Made by a program: the position numbers and the translations under genes
In this document: in pieces, positions 1 to 7,355 of the stretch
How the letters are laid out: each line of letters begins with the position of its first letter
How positions within the stretch are numbered: position 1 is the stretch's first letter
Notes under the pieces: model-generated
Seen by the model: only the letters and a program-made list of their open reading frames with translations
Databases searched by the model: none
What the model was told of the DNA's origin: nothing
NCBI GenBank assembly: GCA_003648455.1
Contig: QMPG01000094.1
Coordinates: forward strand, 1-9,721
Length of the DNA: 9,721 nt
From: Bacteroidota bacterium
GTDB taxonomy: Bacteria > Bacteroidota > Bacteroidia > Bacteroidales > B39-G9
Reading direction: 5' to 3'

Positions 1-132
1 ACTTTAACAATAGATATCAAAGATGATATATTGTATATACATTGGATTGATGTATTGAGTACAAACATTGATGAAGATACTCATCAGATAGTAAGTAGAT
101 TCGAAAAGTATTTGGAGGTTATTTATGGTTAG
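1..132 (+). CDS. mrpE: Na+/H+ antiporter subunit MrpE/MbhA, 3' end only
   Basis: Only the last 43 residues are in the window; the frame is open from base 1 to a TAG at 130-132. The visible part reads as the soluble C-terminal domain of MrpE: a beta-type stretch (LTIDIKDDILYIHWIDV), then acidic residues and a terminal helix ending FEKYLEVIYG. The motif of Ile-Asp-Ile-Lys-Asp-Asp followed by His-Trp-Ile is typical of this subunit. MrpE/MbhA is a small membrane protein of the Mrp cation/proton antiporter module and is needed for its assembly. The stop overlaps the start of mrpF by 8 bases, so the two are probably translationally coupled. The N-terminal membrane helices lie upstream of the window. 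Identification rests on the domain remnant plus the perfectly placed downstream mrpF and mrpG. Confidence 0.88.
   Translation, partial: TLTIDIKDDILYIHWIDVLSTNIDEDTHQIVSRFEKYLEVIYG
114..118 (+). promoter_or_regulatory. Shine-Dalgarno site for mrpF
   Basis: GGAGG sits six bases before the ATG at 125, inside the end of mrpE. It fixes the mrpF start and is one of the few strong ribosome binding sites in the operon. Confidence 0.7.
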
Positions 133-385
133 TATATTATTGTATATTTCATTGGGTTTTATGCTGTTGGGTATAACTCTTTCAATGATAAGATTTATTA
201 AAGGTCCTTTATCTGTCGATAGAGTTATTTCTTTTGACGTAATGACAGTTGGCTCTCTTGGTTTAATTGCATTAATTGCATTTTTTACAAATAGAATCAT
301 TTATATTGATGTAGCTCTTGTTTATGGACTTTTAAGTTTTATTGGAGTATTAATTGTTGCACGTTATTTAGAAAGGGGATTGTAA
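125..385 (+). CDS. mrpF: Na+/H+ antiporter subunit MrpF/MbhB
   Basis: An 86-residue protein, the usual MrpF length, with three predicted membrane helices (about residues 3-22, 35-54 and 58-80). The family signature lies between helices 1 and 2: R23-F-I-K-G-P, then D32-R33-V and D38 at the start of helix 2. The third helix carries D62 (YIDVALVYGLLSF) and the protein ends in a basic YLERGL tail. MrpF is part of the Mrp cation/proton antiporter module, and in Mbh/Mbx complexes it belongs to the membrane arm that moves Na+. The start is supported by GGAGG six bases upstream. The gene overlaps mrpE by 8 bases and is followed after two bases by mrpG. Confidence 0.93.
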   Translation: MVSILLYISLGFMLLGITLSMIRFIKGPLSVDRVISFDVMTVGSLGLIALIAFFTNRIIYIDVALVYGLLSFIGVLIVARYLERGL

Positions 386-387
386 TT

Positions 388-768
388 ATGGACGGAACAT
401 TGCAAATAATCGGGGCAATACTTACATTAATAGGTTCAATATTTTTGTTTTTAGGCTCATTGGGACTTGTCAGAATGCCCGACAGTTATAACAGAATACA
501 GGCAGGAACAAAAGCATCTACATTAGGAACGATTCTTACCCTACTTGGAATTGCTTTTATTAATCCAGATTGGTCAGGTAAACTTATTTTATTAATTTTA
601 TTTGTTTTACTTACTAATCCTATCTCATCTAATGTGTTGGCACGAGCTGCTCATTATATTAACATTCCTCTTTATAAAAAAACAGTTATCGATAAATTAC
701 AAAAAGAAGAGACAATTAAAGTGGATGTTTCAGATAAAGAAATAAATACTAATAAAGATAAACAATGA
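388..768 (+). CDS. mrpG: Na+/H+ antiporter subunit MrpG/MbhC
   Basis: A 126-residue protein with three predicted membrane helices (about 6-28, 42-59 and 64-80). The MrpG signatures are clear: GSLGLVRMPDSYNRIQAGTK (about 23-42), with the conserved Arg-Met-Pro-Asp-x-Tyr-x-Arg core, and LTNPISSNVLARAA (about 75-88) at the end of helix 3. The last 30 residues are a strongly charged, lysine- and glutamate-rich cytoplasmic tail that is not needed for the family match. An AAAGGGGA stretch precedes the start and may act as a ribosome binding site. The stop overlaps the next start in an ATGA arrangement, indicating translational coupling. Role: accessory membrane subunit of the Mrp-type ion-translocating module. 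Confidence 0.94.
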   Translation: MDGTLQIIGAILTLIGSIFLFLGSLGLVRMPDSYNRIQAGTKASTLGTILTLLGIAFINPDWSGKLILLILFVLLTNPISSNVLARAAHYINIPLYKKTVIDKLQKEETIKVDVSDKEINTNKDKQ

Positions 769-1013
769 TTTTAAATATTATAGCTATTTTTCTTTGCTTA
801 GCAATTTTAGTAATGGCAGTCATTGCTGTTATTCACAAAAAATTGATTATTGCAATTATTGCATCAGGAGTTGTTAGCCTGTTTGCCTCAATAATATTTT
901 TGTTGCTTGCAGCTCCTGATGTTGCAATGACAGAGGCTGCAATCGGTAGTGGATTAACTACAATTATATTTTTCTATGTTTTAAATAAAATTAGAAAGGA
1001 AAGCAATGGTTAG
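765..1013 (+). CDS. mbxD: MbhD/DUF4040-type hydrogenase subunit (MrpA C-terminal-like)
   Basis: An 82-residue, three-helix membrane protein. The signature APDVAMTEAAIG (about 50-61), with D52 and E57 at the start of the third helix, is characteristic of the MbhD family. This family corresponds to a segment of the C-terminal region of full-length MrpA. In stand-alone Mrp antiporters the segment is fused to the large MrpA subunit; in Mbh/Mbx complexes it is a separate small gene, as here. That points to the respiratory-complex version of the module. The gene starts in a 4-base ATGA overlap with mrpG and overlaps the next gene by 8 bases. Confidence 0.85.
   Translation: MILNIIAIFLCLAILVMAVIAVIHKKLIIAIIASGVVSLFASIIFLLLAAPDVAMTEAAIGSGLTTIIFFYVLNKIRKESNG
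995..1000 (+). promoter_or_regulatory. Shine-Dalgarno site for the MbhE-MnhB fusion gene
   Basis: AAAGGA ends five bases before the ATG at 1006, inside the coding end of the MbhD-type gene, and supports that start. Confidence 0.5.
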
Positions 1014-1710
1014 AAAATTTTTAATATTTATATTGCTTGCCACATTCTCAGTAATATTTATTAACCTTTATCAAGATTTTAAAGGACAAGATAAATTAAA
1101 TGATTTATCAACGTATTATGCTGAAAATGAACCGCAAGAATTAGGAGCGCAAAATATTGTTACATCAATTGTCGTTACTTATCGTGGATTTGATACTCTT
1201 GGTGAAGTAACTATTTTATTTCTCGCAGCTTCAATAATTGGTTTTTTCTTAAAAATTAAAGAATCTGATAAAAATAAAAAAAGAGAATTAAGAAAAACAA
1301 GTGAAATACTTGAAACCGCATCTAAAATTTTAGTGCCGTTAATTTTCTTATTAGGTGTTTATGTATTTGCTAACGGGCATCTCACACCCGGAGGAGGTTT
1401 CCAAGGAGGTGCAATAATGGCATCCGGCATGGTTCTTATGTTATTGGCTAATCCCGAAAAAGATGTTAAACATTCATTGTTTTCCGGCATCGAATCAATT
1501 TCCGGCTTTACTTATGTAATTCTTGGACTTCTCGGAATTTATTTTGCTTATGGTTTCCTTGATAATAGAGTGTTACCACTTGGACAATTTGGAAATATTT
1601 TTAGTGCAGGATTAATACCGGTTATCTATACTTTTATAGGTTTAAAAGTTGGTTCGGAATTAACAAATATTGTTGGAAATCTTAAAGAAACACAAAAAGA
1701 AACTGAATAA
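1006..1710 (+). CDS. mrpB: Fused MbhE + MnhB/MbhF antiporter subunit
   Basis: A 234-residue membrane protein made of two family domains. Residues 1-85 resemble MbhE, which matches the end of the MrpA C-terminal region: one N-terminal helix, an external loop, then NIVTSIVVTYRGFDTLGE (50-67) with R60, D63 and E67 leading into a second helix. Residues 85-103 form a charged Lys/Glu-rich cytoplasmic linker. Residues 104-225 are an MnhB/MrpB domain with the glycine-rich signature GHLTPGGGFQGG (124-135) and about four helices. In the Pyrococcus mbh operon these are, as I recall, two genes, and in mbx a single fused one; this arrangement therefore resembles mbx. Role: structural and ion-path subunit of the Mrp module. 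The start has an AAAGGA site five bases upstream. Confidence 0.88.
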   Translation: MVRKFLIFILLATFSVIFINLYQDFKGQDKLNDLSTYYAENEPQELGAQNIVTSIVVTYRGFDTLGEVTILFLAASIIGFFLKIKESDKNKKRELRKTSEILETASKILVPLIFLLGVYVFANGHLTPGGGFQGGAIMASGMVLMLLANPEKDVKHSLFSGIESISGFTYVILGLLGIYFAYGFLDNRVLPLGQFGNIFSAGLIPVIYTFIGLKVGSELTNIVGNLKETQKETE

Positions 1711-1721
1711 ATTATTTGTTT

Positions 1722-2078
1722 ATGGAATATATTAGTTTAATAACCGGCTTTATAATGCTCATGATTGGGCTTTGGGGCATTTTGACTCAAAAAAATATTA
1801 TAAAAATAATAATTAGCTTTACAATTTTTGATTCTGCCATAAATATAATTATTATTAGTATAGGTTATATTAGTGGCAGAACAGCACCAATACTCGATAA
1901 AGCAGTTCCTGTTAAAGATGCAGTTACAAAAATTGTTGACCCAATACCTCAAGCTCTTGTCTTAACATCAATTGTTATTAGTTTGGGAGTAACAGCCTTA
2001 ATGCTTGCTTACGCATTAAAACTTCACAAATATAAAAACACATTAGAAATTAATAAGTTTAAAGATTTAAAATGGTAG
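1722..2078 (+). CDS. mrpC: Na+/H+ antiporter subunit MrpC/MbhG (NuoK-like)
   Basis: A 118-residue, three-helix protein homologous to MrpC and NuoK. The hallmark is DPIPQALVLTSIVIS (about 73-87), entering helix 3. The loop before it (SGRTAPILDKAVPVKDAVTK) is longer than in NuoK, as in MrpC/MbhG. An upstream TTG at 1716 is in frame and would add two residues, but the ATG at 1722 gives the normal MrpC N-terminus and is preferred; neither has a recognisable Shine-Dalgarno sequence. The stop overlaps the next start by 7 bases. Role: membrane subunit of the cation-translocating arm, next to the MrpD-type antiporter domains. The basic tail (KLHKYKNTLEINKFKDLKW) is probably cytoplasmic. Confidence 0.92.
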   Translation: MEYISLITGFIMLMIGLWGILTQKNIIKIIISFTIFDSAINIIIISIGYISGRTAPILDKAVPVKDAVTKIVDPIPQALVLTSIVISLGVTALMLAYALKLHKYKNTLEINKFKDLKW

Positions 2079-5000
2079 CACCTATTTATATTATTGCGAT
2101 TTCTCTTGGTATAGCTTTTTTGATTGGTATTTTTCGAAAAAGCAACAAGAATGTTAGCGGAATGCTCATGCTTTTAGCTCTTGCTTGTATGAGTTTTATT
2201 TCTGCTCAATGGTTTATCTCTTTTATGACTTCAACTCAAAGTCCCGAATATATTTATACTGCAGGATTTAAACCACCGTTTTCTATTAATTTATTGATGG
2301 GCTTAAACGAATCGTTTTTCACATTAATAATAAATTTAGCTGCATTTTTAGGAGCTATTTATCTTTATAATGACCTCAAGAAACAAGGCACCAATGCAAT
2401 GTCTGTATTCTTAGGATTTGCTATGGCATTGAATGTTATGGTAATGACACGAGACATATTTAACTTATATGTTTTTCTTGAAATTGTTAGTGTAGCAACT
2501 GCAGGGCTTATTATTCTCGATAAAGGTTTAAAATCTACATCCGCAGGTTTTAAATATATGATAGCTACAGGTATTATTTCAAGTTTATTACTGATAGGAA
2601 TTGTTTTTGCATATAATTATTCAGGCACACTAAATATTGACGGATTGATAAATGCTAATATTGGTGTTTTGAAAGGAGGAGCAATAGCAATATTCTTAAT
2701 TCTTATAGCAATTGTTCTTGAATTAAAACCCTTTCCTGCAAATGGCTGGGCTCTTGATGTTTATCAGGCAGCTAATCCCGGTATCACCGCATTGATTTCA
2801 GCAGCAAGTGCTTCTGCTTCGTTTTATGTCTTATATAAATTACTGCCTATTGCAGGTGAAGCATGGTATCCTGTTATTGCTGTTTTAGGAATAATTACTT
2901 TTTTCAGTTCAAACCTATTAGGAATTAAACAAACTAATTCAAAACGATTGCTTGGTTATTCTTCAATAGGTCAAATAGGGTTGCTGTTAACCGTATTGGG
3001 ATTAAGTCCTCATTTAGGTAATAATTTCAAATTCATAATTTTCGGATTATTAATATCTCATTATTTTGCAAAAGCAGGATTATTCTGGTTGTCCGGAATA
3101 ATTAAGACTGAAAATATTAGAGATTGGGCTGCTATTCGTAAGAAACCATTTCTTTTGTTTTTTATGGGCACGTTTATTTTTGCCTTAGTAGGATTTCCTC
3201 CATTTCCATCATTTTTTGCTAAATGGCAATTAATTATGAGTTTGTCTAATGTTGGAATGTATGGCTGGGTGGTAGCTATTCTTTTAGGATCACTTTTCGA
3301 AGGAGTTTATCTTTTCCGTTGGTTTGGTTATGCAATGAAATTAGATAACGAAAAACTACCGTCATTTAAAGTGCCGGCTAATAAAATAATTCCGGTGGCT
3401 TTGTTCGCTTTATCAATTTATGTTGTTGGCTATTTCAGCTCAAGCATGATTGAAGGTGGTAGCACAATTAATTATATACCATTGTTCTTTGTTGCTTTTT
3501 TATTTTTAATTGATTTTTTACCCGTAATAATAAAAAATTCTATTGCAATTGCAGGAGTTGCTTATTATGCATATAACTTATTGCCCTCATTATATGATGA
3601 TAAGCTTAGATTTATCTTTGGTGTAATTTTCCTTATTGGAGGTATTATTTTACTTATACCGGGGTACTCACAGAAAGGTAAGCGTAAAGGTTTTTATCCT
3701 TTTGTGATATTGATGTATGCAGGTTTAATAGGTCTTATTGAAGCATCAAATATTTTGCAATTCTTTTTTGCTTGGGAATTAATGACAATGGGCTCATATA
3801 TTTTAATTATCAGAGGTAAAAAATCAATGCCTCACGGGTATAGTTATATGTTGTTTTCAATTGGTGGTGCTTATGCAATTTTAGCAGGTCTGGGTATTGC
3901 TCATGCCGGCCAAGCTTTATTGTCTCTCAATATTTTGAGTACTGTTACAATGTATGCCCCTTGGGTTTATGTTTTGCTTGCAATTGGTTTTATGACTAAA
4001 ACAGCTGCTGTAGGATTTCATATTTGGTTACCAGGAGCTCATGCTGAAGCAGAATCTGACGTATCCCCAATGGTTTCCGCTATTCTTTTAAAAGCTGGTG
4101 TTTTTGGTTTTGTTGTTTTAATGCTTGCAATGCGAACTCAATCTAATATATATCCAATTGCATACGCTTTAGGCTGGCTTGGTGCAATTACAGCTTTAGT
4201 TGGTAATTTAAAAGCCTCTTTTCAGGAAGATGCTAAAAGATTATTGGCTTGGTCTAGTATTGGTCAATTAGGATACATATTATTTGCTTTAGCTTTTATG
4301 ACAAATCTTGGTTGGTTAACGGCTATGACATATTCAATTAATCACTTTTTATATAAATCTTTATTATTCCTTGCTATTGGCGGTGTAGTTCTTAGAGTTA
4401 GAACTCATAATATGTACGAAATGGGAGGTCTGATTAAGAGAATGCCGTTCTCTTTTGTTGCTGTCCTTATAGGTATAATTGCTTTGGCAGGAATACCTCC
4501 TTTATCAGGATTTGCAGGTAAATGGTTGTTCTATAATGCTATTGTATTAAAAGGCTGGTATCTACAAGGTGTAATAATGTTTTTCTCTGGAATAATTGCT
4601 TTCCTCTATTGCTTTCAGTTGATTAATTCTGTTTTCTTAGGACAATTAAAGGATAAACACAGGCATGTAAAGGAAGCATCAATCTGGTTTCTAATACCCG
4701 AATATATTTTAATTGCAGGAATAATGTTTTTTTCTGTAAAACCGGGAGTTATTTTAAAACCAATAGGAGATTATCTTGCACAGTATTTCCCAAATAATGT
4801 CCTTCATTGGGTAGGTAATACAGCATATAGCCCATTAGGATACTGGAATGCCACAGCTATTATACAAGTTGTTGGAGTAATGTTTGTTGTGTTAATTCTA
4901 TGGTTGCTTCTTGTTAATAGAAGAAATACAAAAATCAAACAATTTAATATGGTTTATGCAGGAGAACGCCCATTTAGACCGGAATTGACTCATAATGCTT

Positions 5001-5194
5001 ATAATTTATATTCCGGATATTATAAAGGGGTGTGGTTTTTTGTAATACCATGGGTAACATATTGTTGGGATTCTATTGCAGATTTTACAAAAGCATCTTC
5101 AGATTTTTTAAGAAGAATATATAATGGCAATGGACAAAGTTATGCCATGCATATTATTTTATTTGTAGCTACAGTTTATTTTTTATTATTTTAG
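2072..5194 (+). CDS. mrpD: Giant fused antiporter subunit: two MrpD/MbxH domains plus MbhI-like tail
   Basis: A 1040-residue polytopic membrane protein, about twice the usual MrpD/NuoN length. Domain 1 (about 1-500) has E137 in NLYVFLEIVS, E217-L-K219, SSIGQIG at 297-303 and GFPPFPSFFAKW (374-385, K384). Domain 2 (about 505-900) repeats the fold: E569 in FFFAWELM, K643 in GFMTKTAAVGFHIWLP, H657, K674 in ILLKAG, SSIGQLG at 728-734 and GIPPLSGFAGKW (807-818, K817). These are antiporter-type charged residues of the complex I/Mrp family. The tail (about 925-1040) has a membrane helix, a WVTYCWDSIADF amphipathic stretch, the sequence YNGNGQSYA (1017-1025) and a last helix, matching the lateral-helix subunit MbhI. 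Mbx complexes have two MrpD-like subunits where Mbh has one; here they share one chain. No stop or frameshift interrupts it. Role: Na+/H+ translocation. Confidence 0.9.
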   Translation: MVAPIYIIAISLGIAFLIGIFRKSNKNVSGMLMLLALACMSFISAQWFISFMTSTQSPEYIYTAGFKPPFSINLLMGLNESFFTLIINLAAFLGAIYLYNDLKKQGTNAMSVFLGFAMALNVMVMTRDIFNLYVFLEIVSVATAGLIILDKGLKSTSAGFKYMIATGIISSLLLIGIVFAYNYSGTLNIDGLINANIGVLKGGAIAIFLILIAIVLELKPFPANGWALDVYQAANPGITALISAASASASFYVLYKLLPIAGEAWYPVIAVLGIITFFSSNLLGIKQTNSKRLLGYSSIGQIGLLLTVLGLSPHLGNNFKFIIFGLLISHYFAKAGLFWLSGIIKTENIRDWAAIRKKPFLLFFMGTFIFALVGFPPFPSFFAKWQLIMSLSNVGMYGWVVAILLGSLFEGVYLFRWFGYAMKLDNEKLPSFKVPANKIIPVALFALSIYVVGYFSSSMIEGGSTINYIPLFFVAFLFLIDFLPVIIKNSIAIAGVAYYAYNLLPSLYDDKLRFIFGVIFLIGGIILLIPGYSQKGKRKGFYPFVILMYAGLIGLIEASNILQFFFAWELMTMGSYILIIRGKKSMPHGYSYMLFSIGGAYAILAGLGIAHAGQALLSLNILSTVTMYAPWVYVLLAIGFMTKTAAVGFHIWLPGAHAEAESDVSPMVSAILLKAGVFGFVVLMLAMRTQSNIYPIAYALGWLGAITALVGNLKASFQEDAKRLLAWSSIGQLGYILFALAFMTNLGWLTAMTYSINHFLYKSLLFLAIGGVVLRVRTHNMYEMGGLIKRMPFSFVAVLIGIIALAGIPPLSGFAGKWLFYNAIVLKGWYLQGVIMFFSGIIAFLYCFQLINSVFLGQLKDKHRHVKEASIWFLIPEYILIAGIMFFSVKPGVILKPIGDYLAQYFPNNVLHWVGNTAYSPLGYWNATAIIQVVGVMFVVLILWLLLVNRRNTKIKQFNMVYAGERPFRPELTHNAYNLYSGYYKGVWFFVIPWVTYCWDSIADFTKASSDFLRRIYNGNGQSYAMHIILFVATVYFLLF

Positions 5195-5198
5195 GAGG
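5193..5198 (+). promoter_or_regulatory. Strong Shine-Dalgarno site for the NuoH-like gene
   Basis: AGGAGG overlaps the TAG stop (5192-5194) of the giant antiporter gene and lies seven bases before the ATG at 5206. It is the strongest ribosome binding site in the window and stands exactly at the boundary between the Mrp module and the complex I-like module. Confidence 0.8.
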
Positions 5199-5205
5199 AT
5201 TTTAA

Positions 5206-6108
5206 ATGAGTTTTATAGTTAGGTTAGCTTATACTTTATTAGGATTATTTATTGTGCTAAATTGGGGTTTAATTCAAACCGGATTGATGAATAAAATTAC
5301 TGCGAGAGTAGGTAAAAGATTTGGAATGCCTTTTTATCAACCATATCTTAATTTAGTTATGCTATATTCGAGACGTTCATCTGTTTCGCATGGAGTGATG
5401 TTTTATCTTGGTCCAATTTTTCGTCTTGCCGGTGGTGTAGGAATATTCTTATTTTTACCTTTAATTTATGGTTCTATATACTGGACAAATTTTTCTTTTT
5501 CAGGAGACCTCGTTTTAATTTTATATTTTCAGTTTTTTGGAATGCTTGGTATGGCTCTTGGTGCAGGCGAAGCAAGTCACCCATATTCTATAATTGGAAT
5601 TGGTAGAGGTTTGTCTCAAGTTACAACTGTTGAGATTCCTTTTACTCTTGCAATTATTTCTATTGCTGTACAATATCATACATTGTCTCTTGCCGACATT
5701 GTTGCTGCCCAACAAGGAGGAATAACTCATTGGGTAATGTGGACCAATCCATTTGCAACAGCTGCAGGTATGTTGGCATTTTTAGGATTTATGAGACACT
5801 CACCTTTCGATACCGTTATGGCTCCTCAAGAAATACCTATTGGACCACCAACTGAATATCACTCAGCTTTTCTTGGAGTGTTAAGATCTAATGCAGCAAT
5901 ATTACATGTTGTAGAATCTGTTTTGTTTATGAATCTGTTTTTTGGTGGTGCTACATCTTGGGTCGAATTAATTATTAAAACCTTCTTTATTTATTTCTGG
6001 TCAGTTTTCGTCGGAGCTGTTACTCCTCGTTTTAGAATTGACCAATCGTCAAGATGGTTTTTGAAGGTGCCATTACTTTTAGGAATATTAGCAATTATTT
6101 TTATATAA
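5206..6108 (+). CDS. mbxM: NuoH/MbhM-like membrane anchor subunit
   Basis: A 300-residue protein with about eight membrane helices, homologous to NuoH, EchB and MbhM. It links the ion-translocating arm to the peripheral redox arm. Visible signatures: ARVGKRFGMPFYQPYLNL (33-50), the counterpart of the RxGPRFGxPxYQP loop of NuoH; GEASHPYS (121-128); GRGLSQVTTVEIPFTL (133-148) with E143; the long loop FDTVMAPQEIPIGPPTEYHS (201-220) with E209 and E217; and a C-terminal TPRFRIDQSSRW stretch (273-284). These acidic residues form the conserved charged path between quinone-like cavity and membrane arm in complex I. The start is fixed by AGGAGG seven bases upstream. The gap to the next gene is only 7 bases. 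Confidence 0.93.
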   Translation: MSFIVRLAYTLLGLFIVLNWGLIQTGLMNKITARVGKRFGMPFYQPYLNLVMLYSRRSSVSHGVMFYLGPIFRLAGGVGIFLFLPLIYGSIYWTNFSFSGDLVLILYFQFFGMLGMALGAGEASHPYSIIGIGRGLSQVTTVEIPFTLAIISIAVQYHTLSLADIVAAQQGGITHWVMWTNPFATAAGMLAFLGFMRHSPFDTVMAPQEIPIGPPTEYHSAFLGVLRSNAAILHVVESVLFMNLFFGGATSWVELIIKTFFIYFWSVFVGAVTPRFRIDQSSRWFLKVPLLLGILAIIFI

Positions 6109-6115
6109 TTTAATT

Positions 6116-6790
6116 ATGACAATAGAAGAACAAAATAAAAAAAATAAATTTATAGATCCGGATCTAGAAAAAAGGGATGTTCTTTCTCCTGATGGAGAAG
6201 TGATTCATATTGATCCTATGAAGGACTATTTTTGTGACGCTCGTCCAACTGTTCACGATCCTGAAAATAAAGTTGTTGAAAAATTTTTAAATTGGTGTAG
6301 ATCTAATTCATTGTGGGTTCTTGGTTTTGGTACTGGTTGTGGAAGTATGGAAATTCCACCATTAATGACTTCGCGTTTTGATGCCAATCGTTTCGGTGTT
6401 CAAATGAGGCCTACTCCACGACAGTCTTCTGTGTTTATTATTTCAGGATATCTTGCTGTGAAAACATTAAAAAGAGCTATTAGAAGTTATGAACAAATGC
6501 AAGACCCAAAATATCTTATTGCTCTTGGCAGTTGCACTATTAATGGTGGTATGTATTATGATAGTTATAATACTATCAATCGTTTAGATTATTATCTGCC
6601 GGTTGACGTTTATATTGCAGGTTGTATGCCACGACCGGAAGCATTGCTTGCAGGATTTAATAAACTTAAAGAACGAATAAAAGCAGGTAGAGCTGAAGGT
6701 GCAAATGAATATGCCGAAAAATTTGACTGGTATAAAGCCAACCAGAAAAAAATTATTAAAGATTGGAATATGCCTGATTATAATTGGTAG
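6116..6790 (+). CDS. mbxJ: NuoB/MbhJ-like Fe-S subunit
   Basis: A 224-residue soluble protein homologous to NuoB and to the small subunit of group 4 [NiFe] hydrogenases. It should hold the 4Fe-4S cluster nearest the catalytic subunit. Core signatures: GFGTGCGSMEIPPLM (70-84), ALGSCTINGGMY (136-147) and YIAGCMPRPEALL (166-178). C75, C140 and C170 match three of the four cluster ligands. NuoB has a Cys-Cys pair and hydrogenases have CxxC at the first site; here there is only one Cys followed by Gly76, so the fourth ligand is not evident. The protein also has about 60 extra N-terminal residues, acidic and hydrophilic, containing C40 and C61. The C-terminal 30 residues are basic and aromatic. No Shine-Dalgarno sequence is seen before the ATG, which follows the previous stop after 7 bases. 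Confidence 0.92.
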   Translation: MTIEEQNKKNKFIDPDLEKRDVLSPDGEVIHIDPMKDYFCDARPTVHDPENKVVEKFLNWCRSNSLWVLGFGTGCGSMEIPPLMTSRFDANRFGVQMRPTPRQSSVFIISGYLAVKTLKRAIRSYEQMQDPKYLIALGSCTINGGMYYDSYNTINRLDYYLPVDVYIAGCMPRPEALLAGFNKLKERIKAGRAEGANEYAEKFDWYKANQKKIIKDWNMPDYNW

Positions 6791-6818
6791 TTAAAAATCG
6801 CAAATCATAAATTAAAAC
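6791..6818 (+). other. AT-rich spacer carrying AAATCATAAAT
   Basis: This short gap before the NuoC-like gene contains AAATCATAAAT at 6802-6812, which recurs exactly at 8568-8578 before the ferredoxin-flavoprotein gene. No Shine-Dalgarno sequence, hairpin or promoter is evident. Confidence 0.4.
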
Positions 6819-7355
6819 ATGATGGAGCAAATATTGCAAGACATTAGTAAACAATTTGAAATAACGGATATTGTTAAGAAAAGAGATAATCTTAACTTTA
6901 TTACATGTAAAAAGGAACAAACAATTTCTTTAATTACTTATTTAAGAGATATTAAAGGATTTTCGCATTTTGTTTTATTATCAGTAGTTGATTGGATTGA
7001 AGATGGAGTTTTTCAACTCGTTTATTTCCTTAACAACCCTGAGAAAAAGATTGATATTGGAATAAGAACGATGATTTCCCGAGATAATGCAACAATGACA
7101 TCGGCTCACCATTTGTGGGAACAAATTGCTACATATCAACGTGAGTTAAAAGAAATGTACGGAATAGATTTTCCAGGAAGTCCACGTGTTGACGAATCAT
7201 TTATATTAGAAGGATGGGATGATATTCCCCCTATGAGAAGAGAATTTGATACTAAAAAATATTCTGAAGAAACTTTTTTCCCAAGAGAAGGTAGAGAAAC
7301 AAATGATCCTGAAGAATATATGAAAAAAAAGCTATACCCAGATGAAGAAAAATAA
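6819..7355 (+). CDS. mbxK: NuoC/MbhK-like subunit
   Basis: A 178-residue soluble subunit homologous to NuoC (30 kDa subunit of complex I) and MbhK/EchD. The family signature is the stretch around W100: LWEQIATYQRELKEMYGI (99-116) followed by DFPGSPRVDESFIL, then EGWDDIPPMRREF (131-143). The N-terminal half has the usual mixed alpha/beta fold preceding it, with SVVDWIEDG at 55-63. The C-terminal 35 residues are highly charged. It has no redox cofactor; it supports the assembly and interface of the NuoB- and NuoD-like subunits. Two ATG codons in tandem (6819 and 6822) are possible starts and neither has a clear Shine-Dalgarno site. The gene overlaps the NuoD-like gene by 14 bases, which implies translational coupling. 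Confidence 0.92.
   Translation: MMEQILQDISKQFEITDIVKKRDNLNFITCKKEQTISLITYLRDIKGFSHFVLLSVVDWIEDGVFQLVYFLNNPEKKIDIGIRTMISRDNATMTSAHHLWEQIATYQRELKEMYGIDFPGSPRVDESFILEGWDDIPPMRREFDTKKYSEETFFPREGRETNDPEEYMKKKLYPDEEK

Noticed and set aside
4..300. Minus-strand open frame of 98 codons over mrpE and mrpF
   Set aside because: It is antisense to two clearly conserved genes and shows no recognisable domain.
1716..1721. TTG at 1716 as the mrpC start
   Set aside because: The ATG at 1722 gives the usual MrpC N-terminus and no ribosome binding site favours the TTG.
1737..1952. Minus-strand open frame over mrpC
   Set aside because: Antisense to mrpC, with Asn/Tyr/Cys-rich low-quality sequence typical of a shadow frame in AT-rich DNA.
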